Assembly (NCBI GenBank): GCA_963931865.1
Contig: OZ007506.1
Coordinates: forward strand, 21,856,372 to 21,920,371
Length of the DNA: 64,000 nucleotides
Origin: Axinella damicornis
Taxonomy: Eukaryota; Porifera; Demospongiae; Axinellida; Axinellidae
Direction: 5' to 3'
Positions 49,201-58,979 of the stretch are shown here, piece after piece. The notes under the pieces are model-generated. The model did no database searches, was not told the DNA's origin, and saw only the letters and a program-made list of their open reading frames with translations. The position numbers and the translations under genes were made by a program. Numbering within the stretch: the stretch's first letter is position 1; each line of letters begins with the position of its first letter.

Positions 49201-50088
49201 GCTGTTGATTGCATTCAGTGATGCTTACATGTAGTTTGAGAGGAGTTCATCTGCTGTATTTCCACCAGCAGAACAGAAGGAAACTATAGTGGAACACTTG
49301 GAGGAGGAAAAAGGTGGGTCCTGTCATAATCAGTCTCGGCCCCAGACCCAATCCAACCCCAGCGCAGATCGCTCCCAGTATTGCACAGAGGAGGGCCTCA
49401 TCAAGTGATACTGGAATGATAACTGGCAGCAGCTTCTTATGAACCACCATAGCTCATTGTGACCAGTCTCGATCTCAGACCCAAACCAACCACAGCACGA
49501 TGTGGTTGGTTTGGGTCTGAGATTGAGACTGGTCGCAATAAGCTATGATGGTTCGAAGCTGCTGCCAGTGGTCTCTCCCACTCACTCACAGCTGGTGGTG
49601 GAGGCGCTGCACAGGAGAGCAGAACAGAGCAAAGCTTCCATGCCGAGTCCGACGTTCAGGTTAGTCCAAGTCCTGTGTGCTACCACTCCCACAAGTGTGT
49701 GTGTGGAGAGTAGTTTAGTTTCCAATGCCAGTGAGCATCTGTCCCAATCTTCCCCTCCGCCCTCTCCCTTCTCCCACACCCACGTCACCAGAGCCCCCAG
49801 GAAGCTGAGTTTGCGAGTGATGCCCTGGAGCAGGGTGACGAGGTCAGTCGTGAGAGCGTGAGGGCGGAGCTTGGGCAGCTGGGGATGCCCTCGTCGCCGG
49901 AGAAGGGGGAGGAGGCGGAGTGGGAGGCAGAGTTGCAGAGAGAGCTGAAGGACCTTGAGCTGCAGGGGATTGAGCTGGAGGGGCAGGAGGGGGAGGGGGG
50001 TGGAGGGGGGACTGCCGGCGGGAGTCAGGAGTGGGAGGCTGAGCTGCAGGAGATGCTGGACATGCACTCAGAACCTGCCAAGGACTGA
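46263..50088 (+). CDS. SYAP1: SYAP1, BSD-domain synapse-associated protein
   Basis: Cytoplasmic/Golgi BSD-domain protein linked to Akt signalling in vertebrates. Nine exons: 46263-46365, 46823-46893, 47495-47558, 48433-48506, 48573-48712, 49067-49152, 49269-49313, 49592-49659 and 49792-50088, giving 315 aa. Family blocks: [56 protein letters not shown] and [16 protein letters not shown] (BSD domain with its FW..YFYRV core). The C-terminus has two WExEL-type repeats ([26 protein letters not shown]), matching human DWEKELQQELQEYE and NWDKEIEKML. Start at the first of two adjacent ATGs. Intron 2 holds a MITE, intron 3 a 47-bp array and intron 7 a long palindrome. Confidence 0.94.
46993..47208. 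mobile_element. MITE, family A, copy 2
   Basis: Ends AGGTAAGTCCAGGTAATTTC and the reverse complement, with the interior inverted relative to copy 1 at 1350-1575. TA precedes the left end; the right flank is degraded. In SYAP1 intron 2. Confidence 0.82.
47659..48212. repeat. 47-bp minisatellite of acceptor-like units, SYAP1 intron 3
   Basis: About 12 units of gcttcctgccgcagtgtatc plus agtgtgacctacaggccggt and actgggg. Each holds a pyrimidine-rich cttcctgccgcag. Confidence 0.93.
48246..48306. repeat. agcctcg foldback, copy
   Basis: Arms tagcctcgttcccaggccc / gggcctgggaatgaggct in SYAP1 intron 3. Confidence 0.8.
49421..49571. repeat. Long near-perfect palindrome, SYAP1 intron 7
   Basis: Arms of about 72 bp. 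The left runs from ggcagcagcttc through agtctcgatctcagac to caaccaca; the right is its reverse complement, ending gaagctgctgcca 21 bp before the exon 8 acceptor. The core belongs to the agtctcg foldback family. Confidence 0.88.
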
Positions 50089-50980
50089 CAGCGGTAGCGC
50101 CAGTACCTTGGTGCAACAGCAGTGTTGGTGTATGTTCCATGTCTTGTTTTCATGGCATCAGCTGGTTTCATTTCATTCTCAGAACTGGGAACTACAAGTT
50201 CACATAATGTTATCTATACCCTGTCCACCGTTGAACAGTACTGTATGAACAGCTTCTCACACAGTGCACACACTCACATAATGTGCAAGTAAATTATACA
50301 TTAGGCACGAATACCAGTCGGCACCCCCTAAAGTAGGAGTCCATGCAGAATGTTTTAGAATTTGTTTTTCAAAATCTGCAGGAGAGGTATGATATTTTCA
50401 CGCAATTTGGGCAATTCCCCATGTGACTAATGGTCTTTTATTACTTGCACATATTGAAGTAGGCACTCTCCAAAATTGGATGATGGAATGTAGACTTCTC
50501 AGGGACAGGACTAGCAGCTTGTGAAGCACACTAGCTAGTACGCATGCTAATTCTCTACGTGCTAGCGAGGGATGCAAGGTCACTCCAATAAGCACCATAC
50601 TGCGAACCACTGGGTGTTGCTATTGTGAGCCTAGCCTCGTTCCCAGGCCGTTTTGGGAGGGAGAAACGTTTCTCCCTCCCAAAACGGCCTGGGAACGAGG
50701 CTATTGTGAGCCCAGCTGGTGGATAGTACACGTGGCTTGTAGTATGTGCCACTCCATACACTACTACGTGCATGCAGTCCCTGGCATTAATTCTTCATGC
50801 AATTGCCGGTGACACTTATATTTTGCCACGTACACACAGTAGTGCAAGTGATGTATGCTGGGGCTGGTTGAGGGGGTCTTTCAAGACTACCCCTAACACG
50901 AGAGACATGCAGTTTACTGCCAGCCTGTCACTTGGGGCATGGCAGGACTATAATATTATGATCACTCGTGTTGCACGGCA
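50089..50980. other. Intergenic, SYAP1 to UBXN11 (tail to tail)
   Basis: Both 3' UTRs plus a perfect foldback at 50632-50703. No gene seen. Confidence 0.6.
50632..50703. repeat. agcctcg foldback, near-perfect copy
   Basis: Two arms of about 35 bp beginning tagcctcgttcccaggccg with almost no loop (gagaaacgtttctc). Confidence 0.88.
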
Positions 50981-53900
50981 CTATGAGAATGTTCTGGTCA
51001 TGAGGAGGGTTGCTCTGGGAACCAGCCCACAGTCCTGGAGGGTGGCAGCGGGGTCACTGAACGTCCGCGTTGGGAACGTGCTCTTGAGCTGGTAGTCTCT
51101 TGGTGCTCTTGTGGGTCTGTGGTGCAGAACAGGTCACATGGGGAGCAGTGTCATGCACATGGCAGTGGGGGTAGTTTCACACTCGTGGATTTATATACCT
51201 GAGTTTGTTAATGTGATTTCTAACATCTCCTATGCTGTCAGAATACTTCATTTTGAGCACATACGTCTGTTGGTGCAAGGTGTGTGTGTGTATATTGGGA
51301 CGAAGGGATCAGGTCCAGCTGTGTATCATGACATGGTGGGCATTGTTCAGCAATAGTTGGTAATAACTTATATAGTCTTGGCCCCAGACCCAAACCAACC
51401 CCAGCAGGGTATGCTGGGGTTGGTTTGGGTCTGGGGCCGAGACTAATAATATTCATGATGCAGTGTGTGCTGATGTGTCAGTGCTTGCAACGTCTGCCGT
51501 ACCTGCTCTGCCTGCTCTGACTTGACCCTGAGTGTGGTGGTGTGTGAGGGCGTGGGGGGTCGGAGGTCCTCAGTCAGGTCAAGTCGGCTCCTGATCTCCT
51601 GCAGTACCGGAGTCTCCACTAGGGTCACGCCCCCACCACCTTCATCCTGGAGGAGGTAATTGATGACAGGGCAACGGATGCAGAGTGTGTGAGGTCAGGA
51701 GGCAAACCTGCTGCAATGTTTCTGCAATGCCAGAGCGGATGTCAACGACCCGGCCACCGTGTACCACACAGGAGGGCAGTCGGGAGAGGAACGTGTCCAG
51801 AGACACCTTGGGACCTTGAGGGCAGGTGCGGATGAAGTCACTTCATTACCGACCAGCTAACAGCTGACACAACAACTTGGTTCATACTATGTATCTATCT
51901 ATCTACATGTGTATGTAACTATCTCTAACCAGGCAGTTCATAAGTCTCCTCCCTGGCCCTGAGTTGTATGGAGGAGGGTACCAGCTTGGATGGGCCCTGC
52001 CACCCTCCCAACTGGTGACCGGCTCCTGGAAACAGGTCTGCATACTGCCTTTCTCTGAACACCACATCACGATGATCAGTCACCTGAGGGAGGTACTCCG
52101 CTGACCCAGAGCCAACATCTGACACAAAGTGGACGCTCACCTGCAGTGGAATTCCATCTGGGAACCTTGCCTGCAGCTCAGAGGGGAAGTAGCCGTCCAT
52201 GAGGTCCATGACGCATTGCTGGACAGAGAGACAGGATGAAGATATATGTTACAGTACTGCATTTGGATTCATAACAGGACTGCACTGTACCGTACACACA
52301 CAACATGCTGTACCTGTGTGCTGGGGTCTGTGTACGGTCTGAAGGGACCTTGGAACATCACTACGCCATTCTCGTACAGTGTGAGAGGGATGGGTTGCAC
52401 TGGCTGCAAAGTGAAACAGAGTCATATTCTACGTATTTCAGACTGAACGCTGTGGTGGTGCCTCTCAGACCTTTAATGTTGCTCCGCCGAGCGTCTTCTC
52501 CACGCTAGCGCTTCCCTCCCCTGCCAAAGTATTCAGCTCCTGTAGTGAATCAAGATATACCGTATTGCAGTGGTCTACATATGGTGTCTGGGAGGTGGTG
52601 GCAATGACTGCAGTGGTCTACATACAGTGTTTGGGAGGTGGTGGCAATGACTGCAGTGGTCTACATATGGTGTCTGGGAGGTGGTGGCAATGACTGCAGT
52701 GGTCTACATACAGTGTTTGGGAGGTGGTGGCAATGACTGCAGTGGTCTACATATGGTGTCTGGGAGGTGGTGGCAATGACTGCAGTGGTCTACATACAGT
52801 GTTTGGGAGGTGGTGGCAATGACTGCAGTGGTCTACATACAGTGTTTGGGAGGTGGTGGCAATGACTGCAGTGGTCTACATATGGTGTCTGGGAGGTGGT
52901 GGCAATGACTGCAGTGGTCTACATACAGTGTTTGGGAGGTGGTGGCAATGACTGCAGTGGTCTACATACAGTGTCTGGGAGGTGGTGGCAATATGCTTCT
53001 GTGGTACAAGGAACTAGTGTGGGCGGTCACCTTCACATTCTTTAAGATGAGGTTAAAGTCCACCTGGAAGGAGAGGGCTCCCGCAAGCGAAGTCTGGGGA
53101 ATCCATAAACCCTCTTCTCGATTGGCTCTTTCTTCCTCCTCTTTCTCTCCCTCCTGCCTACCCGGCTCTCCCTCCTGCCTACCCGGCTCTCCCTCACTGC
53201 CCACCCAAACCATTCCATAGTCATTTAGGAACTCCTGGAGGACGGAAAGTAGTGAGCATGCACCACCAAACACATCCCCCCCTTCCATCCCTCCCTCCCC
53301 AATAGTCACTACTCCCCACAGGTACATCCCTCACCTCCACCCCTCCCACCCCACACAGGTACACCCCTCACGTCCATCCCTTCCTCCCCACACAGGTACA
53401 CCCCTCACCTCCACCCCTCCCACCCCACACAGGTACACCCCTCACCTCCATCCCTCCCTCCCCACACAGGTACACCCTCACCTCCATCCCTTCCTCCCCA
53501 CACAGGTACACCCCTCACCTCCACCCCTCCCTCCCCACACAGGTACACCCCTCACCTCCATCCCTCCCTCCCCACACAGGTACACCCTCACCTCCATCCC
53601 TCCCTCCCCACACAGGTACACCCCTCACCTACACCCCTCACCTCCATCCCTTCCTCCCCACACAGGTACACCCTCACCTCCATCCCTCCCTCCCCACACA
53701 GGTACACCCCTCACCTCCATCCCTCCCTCCCCACACAGGTACACCCTCACCTCCATCCCTCCCTCCCCACACAGGTACACCCCTCACCTCCATCCCTTCC
53801 TCCCCACACAGGTACACCCTCACCTCCATCCCTCCCTCCCCACACAGGTACACCCCTCACCTCCATCCCTCCCTCCCCACACAGGTACACCCCTCACCTC

Positions 53901-56325
53901 CATCCCTTCCTCCCCACACAGGTACACCCCTCACCTCCATCCCTCCCTCCCCACACAGGTACACCCCTCACCTCCATCTCCTCCACCTGCCTCTGAAGTG
54001 CAAGACACTTGAGTCTCAGTGATCGACTCCCCCCACCTCCCTCCTCCTTCCCCTCCAGCACTGCCACCCTCCCCTCCAAGCGTTGGATATACTGATTCTT
54101 CTCAACCACCTCCCGTTTTGCCACCAGCAGCTCCTGCTCCACTAATGCCAATCGGGTAGCCATTGACCCCAGCAGCTCCGAGTCGGAGGGGGCTGGAGAG
54201 AAGGAAGAATCAACGATCATCTTCCTTGTGAGGGTGCCAAGTATGTGTATAGATCAGGTATGTTCACATGCCAAAACTGACGGCAGATCTTGACATGTCA
54301 ATTATAGATTTAAGCCAAAATTGGCAGAAACAACACACCTGTTCTATAGGCCAAAAATGGAACAACAAACCAAAATAGAAACAGCAGATTCCTGCTCAGT
54401 ACTGCATCAGCACACCAATACAATGAAGCCAGCAAAGATAAAGTAAATGCGCATGGAGCAATGGATATACAGAGTAGCTAGCTAAGCACTATGCTATATA
54501 TCTTGGGCTAGGAATGGATTTGCACCATTGTGATCAGCATGAAAATAACCTTCAACTGATGTCCTAAAAATATACTGCTCACATTTTGCCAAAAATCGCA
54601 CACGACCAAAGGCTATAATCCATGGTTTTCAGGATTTGGGTCAAAATTCAACCTACAGCAAAATGGACATCATTTGGAAGCTTCATTCATGCTGATCACA
54701 ATGGTGCAAATCCCAGCCTCGTATCTCATTGCAAGCCCGAAATACTTAGCACAGTACTTAGCTCAAACATTTGGCCAAATTGCGATCACCATGAATGAAA
54801 CATGCCAATGATGTTCGTTTTGCTGTAGGTTGATTTTGACCCAAAAAACCATGACCAAAATTTGACCGACCCTTTTATGCTGACCATAATGGCACAATCC
54901 TCAGCTCCATTCACGTACCTAGTGCAGCTACCTCTTCCAAGTCTATTCCCAATACCAATTTTGGTTCATATGCAATGGTCCATTCATTTTTGGCAGAAAT
55001 GGCACATCAGTCACCCTATAGAACAGGAGTGCTGTTTCTGGCTTAATTACAAACTTGGCACATCAAAACGTGCCATAGTCGTTAGAGAATGGTTTCCAAA
55101 TGTGCCAAGTTTGGCACAAAAACATACCTCGTCAAGGGCGCTTTGTTTACAATGTATTTCACAGTATGTACTCTCACCCTTCATGTGCCTGTTGCTTGCA
55201 GCGTCGGACCTGCTGCCATGGTGCCTAATCCCCTGTACAATGTGCCTCTGCGTGGCAGAGTCTAGATCACCATCGTACGAGGTGTGAGGGGGTGGCTGGG
55301 ACACCGCAGGGCGAAATGGAACACTGCGTGCATACACATACAACACAAACAATTTGAGATGAAAAAAAAAAAGAGCTTCTGTACTGTATTATCATAGATA
55401 GTACAGTGCTCCAGAGCAAGAGAGTCAACTTCTTAAAATCTTCGTACAGTGCATTTTGAGCTCTGAAGTACTGTATTATGTACATAACTTTCGATTTTAA
55501 GTAAAAATATAAGGTTTGAAAGAAAGTGATTTTTACTATATATGGCAGTACAGAAACCATACAAGTGCTCAGCCAGTTTTAGGGGTTTTGATGGAATTTT
55601 GACACAAAAATCTCCATATCTTCAGACCAAAAAGGAACTAGGGGTTGAAATTTGCAATGTAGTTTCATCAGGGCATTGCCTATACACTATTCAAATTTGG
55701 AATCTTAACTAGTAACCATCAGTGAGTTTGTAACTAAACACTTTTACACCTTTAAAACAGGCGTTTTGCTGAATGTTTAAGACACCATTTACAGTTGAGC
55801 TTTCAAACTACTTTCATTTGTGTATCTTTGGGTGGAGTATCTTCAATTCAATTTACAGCTCTTAACTAGCATGGGCTGAACATATCACAACTAAAAAGTG
55901 TGTTTCATAAATTTCATGTTTACAAAGCCATACAAGGGCACTAGTAGTATACAGCATCCCATAAATTAAGATATAGATTCTGCGATCATCTCTCTATTCA
56001 TGTACCAAGTTTTGAAACTTAATATGCATCTGGCTTCAAGTTATAGAACTTTATATAAAAACTGACAAAGTTGACTCTCTTGCTCTGGAGCACTGTAGAT
56101 CTTCTCATGTGCATAATTATATAGTATTGTATATGCAGAGGGTGATCTAGTCTCGGTACCAGACTCGGTACCAGACTCCCCCTCCCCCTTTGGGTTGGGA
56201 GTCTGGTTCCGAGACTAAGGGTGATCATGATGTCGGCCAGATACAGATCCTATCTGTACATACCTCCTACTGGTGGGTAGAGGGTTCTTTTTTACTTTCC
56301 GCAGGCTGGACGATGGAGAGCTCAT
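50981..56325 (-). CDS. UBXN11: UBXN11 (Socius), SEP and UBX domain protein
   Basis: Adaptor of the p97/VCP-cofactor class; vertebrate UBXN11 binds Rnd GTPases and G-alpha subunits. Twelve exons: 56264-56325, 55178-55323, 53972-54192, 53031-53234, 52471-52539, 52314-52403, 52141-52218, 51930-52083, 51708-51814, 51503-51646, 51199-51266 and 50981-51116, giving 492 aa with exact phases. N-terminus MSSPSSSLRKVKKNPLP parallels human MSSPLASLSKTRKVPLP. A coiled coil precedes FLNDYGMVWVG (human FLSDYGLQWVG). The SEP region spans GPFRPYTDPSTQQCVMDLMD to ADLFPGAGHQLGG and FLSRLPSCVVHGGRVVDIR. The UBX fold spans TLRVKSEQAEQ, KYSDSIGDVRNHI and YQLKSTFPTRTF to CGLVPRATLL. Introns hold two minisatellites and two transposon-like elements. 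Confidence 0.94.
51373..51445. repeat. agtctcg foldback, copy
   Basis: Arms tagtcttggccccagaccc / gggtctggggccgagacta in UBXN11 intron 10. Confidence 0.85.
52555..52990. repeat. 43-bp minisatellite with alternating unit types
   Basis: About 10 units of ctgcagtggtctacatatgg plus tgtctgggaggtggtggcaa tga. Types catatggtgtct and catacagtgttt mostly alternate. In UBXN11 intron 4. Confidence 0.9.
53328..53971 (-). repeat. Minisatellite of 5' splice-site units, UBXN11 intron 3
   Basis: About 18 units of 35-37 bp. On the coding strand each unit starts gtgaggggtgtacctgtgtg and ends ggatggag. The array begins exactly at the exon 3 donor (GATGGAG|GTGAGG), so every unit recreates that donor. Confidence 0.9.
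54516..54713. mobile_element. Foldback element in UBXN11 intron 2
   Basis: Perfect 28-bp inverted arms (ggatttgcaccattgtgatc / rc) about 140 bp apart; degenerate copies of the arm follow near 54785 and 54875. Confidence 0.65.
55404..56095. mobile_element. Tc1/mariner-like non-autonomous element
   Basis: 692 bp. Inverted ends begin CAGTGCTCCAGAGCAAGAGA and continue gtcaac, with TA on both sides. No transposase frame is left. In UBXN11 intron 1. Confidence 0.8.
56148..56217. repeat. agtctcg foldback, copy
   Basis: Arms tagtctcggtaccagactc / gagtctggttccgagacta, with one arm partly duplicated. Confidence 0.78.
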
Positions 56326-56514
56326 CTTTTGTGAGTGGGTGGGGCTAAGATCACCATAGCGACAAATTGGCTGCATGCGCACGTGGGGCAGGGCGGGGCT
56401 TGTAATGTTGGCCGATCAGGGAATCCCCTGGGGTTGTTATATATCCGTGAGGTGGGACCTTCTCAGGCCTCGTTCCCAGGGCGGCTAGTCTACAAGTAAC
56501 AACCACGCAGCTCA
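56326..56514. promoter_or_regulatory. Shared divergent promoter, UBXN11/cystatin-like
   Basis: 189 bp between divergent ATGs; positional call. Confidence 0.55.
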
Positions 56515-57757
56515 ATGAGTACGTTAGGGCTAAGTCGTCTCGACAGTTCAGAGGACTATGAAATAATCCCCTCGCCCGACCCTGTCGTCGTCCCAGCTCC
56601 GTTCCCAAACCCTCGACTGCATCGAGGCCGCACACCCTCGCCCAGTCCTGGCCGCCGCAGGTCTCGCTCTCGCTCTCCATTCTCCTACCTGAACCTGTTT
56701 CTACCGGGTAGGTCGTCGAGACATGAACAAGTCTCCGCAAAATCGCAGCAAGAGAGCCACGAGGAAGCCGTCGCCATTGCAACATCAGTGAGTCGAGAGG
56801 AGTGTAGTGTTTGTAGTGGTGAAACAGACGTGTGGGTGAGGTGACTGTCTTGTTTCCTTCAGGTGGAGTTGGAAGTGCAGGCCAAGGTGAAGGCTAAGCT
56901 GGGCGTGGTTATCACTATGTACGAAGTTGTATCCTCCAAGAAAACTCCACTTGGAGATGGATATGCAGCGGATTACATCATCAAGGTACGCATGCAATTA
57001 AATTTTATGCACAGAAATGCCCAATTTGCTAGTACCGTCGAAGGATGGATCTGGGGAGGGGAAAAAGCAGTGCCGAGCATGAAGATGCCATGGGAACCCT
57101 TGGTGGCAAGAAATGTTTCCACACTTTGTGCGATGTATTGGCTGCTCTGCAGCATCTGGATTGAGTGCCTCCAGTGTGACATTGCCTTTGGCAGTATAGC
57201 CCTCCCTTACGTAATTTACCCTCTGATCAGTGAGTCCATAGCCCTTGGTGCTTCTCAGCATCATGAATTATGCTACCATAATCCGTAGACTTTCTAGCAT
57301 GGCATATGAGATGGCCAGAATGTTTTTGCAATTTCCCTCTTTTCGCTAATAATAATGTCCCTGTGTCATTACCACCGTTGTGCTTGATTTTGTTGCTTGA
57401 ACTAAACTATGAGCATTTTGTCTTCCCGTTGGCCACTATTGCTCACTTCAACTGTTGTTCAGTGTTGTAGTCAATCATACCAAGGCTAGCTGTCAGCTAG
57501 AGTCTGCTGAAGTAATCCATGAGGTGGAAGTACAAACCGAGGCGTCATCCTGAACAGATTTCCCTATAATAATTATTATACTAGTTGCACTACCAGGAGT
57601 GCAGTTGCTGCCTGAAGTTAGTAACAAGTACATTATTGATATCTTCCTGCAGATCCAGGTTGATCTGCCCAAGGATACCTACATTTACGTACAGGCAAGA
57701 ACTACTCCCTTTGGGGGAGCTGACCTACAGGATGTGACCACTACACCGCCACACTGA
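56515..57757 (+). CDS. Cystatin/stefin-like protein with a Ser/Arg/Pro-rich N-terminus
   Basis: Exons 56515-56787, 56863-56985 and 57653-57757 encode 166 aa. Residues 1-91 are rich in Pro, Ser and Arg (RGRTPSPSPGRRRSRSRSPF). The second part has VELEVQAKVKAKLG, then KTPLGDGYAADYIIKIQVDL and DTYIYVQARTTPF. This order, with helix, a loop at the position of QVVAG, then paired strands (YFIKVHV, FVHLRVFQ in stefin B), suggests a stefin-type cystatin fold. The classical QxVxG inhibitory loop is not intact and stefins normally lack this N-terminal extension, so protease inhibition should not be assumed. The gene structure is firm; the family is tentative. Confidence 0.6.
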
Positions 57758-58979
57758 TCATTTCATGCAACTACATAGTGTGTAATAATATTACTATCTG
57801 GGACCTCCCCATCTTTACTACCAGGGCAGCCCCTCTCTGTCACATGGTGGAAAAACTCACTTTTCACTGCTTTGTAAAGTCACAAGACACTTTAATTATT
57901 GTATTCATCATGTTTGTACCCCTCATAAATTTAATTTGGTGTGACATATCAGCTACTGCCATGATGCAATAGGACCAGTATAGGTGTCTTATCAGTAGGT
58001 ATCCAGTGGTGATCACAAGGGAAGTGAGTGCATTGATTGGCTGTGGAAGTGGATGTGTGTTGTCTACTAGTCTAGTTGCTAGCCCCTCTCCACCTGGCTG
58101 GTCACGCATGTACTGCTTCACCATGTGTGGAAGGCGGAGAGGGTCTTCCATGCACAGCACTATGTGTGTGAGTCACTGCGAGACCACCCAGGTGGAGAGG
58201 TGGATTTCTACAAGCATGTATGAAGTTGAAACTAGTTTTTGGGGACAGTGATGCTATAGGAGAGTAACAAAGTGGTTTGAAGTTACATAGGACTGCCATT
58301 ACCAAGGGAAAGTAATGTAATTATAGGCTTCTGATCTCTTGAGCTGTGTTACCGAACTGCTTCATGTACATGTACGAATTGTCATCTCCTGTCTAATGGT
58401 ACACTCCCTCGATATAGCCGAGGAGCTCTGCATTATGACATAAACCTTGCACTTAGCACCATTCACAGTTTAGCACCATTCACAGTTTGCAGTGGTACAC
58501 AAGGTCTACCCGGTATACCCAAATCTGAAGTCCAGCCCTTCTCTGGTGTAACTACCCCTCAAAGTAACAACACCCTGCCCGGCGATGTGCAATCATAGGC
58601 CTCTGTCTCTTTAGTATCACTGGACTGCATGCTTCATGTGCACGCGTACGTTAATGTTAATTGGTGTCTCCTGTATAATGGTACATTCACTCTATCATGG
58701 ATAATACTACTTTTTTACGTTGTCTATATTATTATCCTGCCTCTATATAACGTGTAGCTGATGAGCTCTGCACGATCATCACTTTAGAAGTAATGACGTC
58801 CTGCACGGGAATGTGCATGTTTCAGAGCTCATTGAGCACCTTCCGTCCTACATGGAGTTCCCTCCTGTAATTTGATTATAGCATAACACTCCATAAATTA
58901 ATGCACCATACTTGTAACAAGCAATGAGGCAGGACAATCACTGGAGACCCCTACATCACATTCCCTAAGGAAAGTCTGG
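57758..58979. other. Intergenic, cystatin-like gene to MIX23 (tail to tail)
   Basis: No gene found. Segments near 58325-58445 and 58595-58780 are diverged copies of each other (shared pieces such as taatggtaca and gagctctgca). Confidence 0.55.

Noticed and set aside
50772..51095. Plus-strand 107-residue ORF
   Set aside because: Overlaps, in antisense, the last UBXN11 exon, which has clear UBX homology and exact phases.
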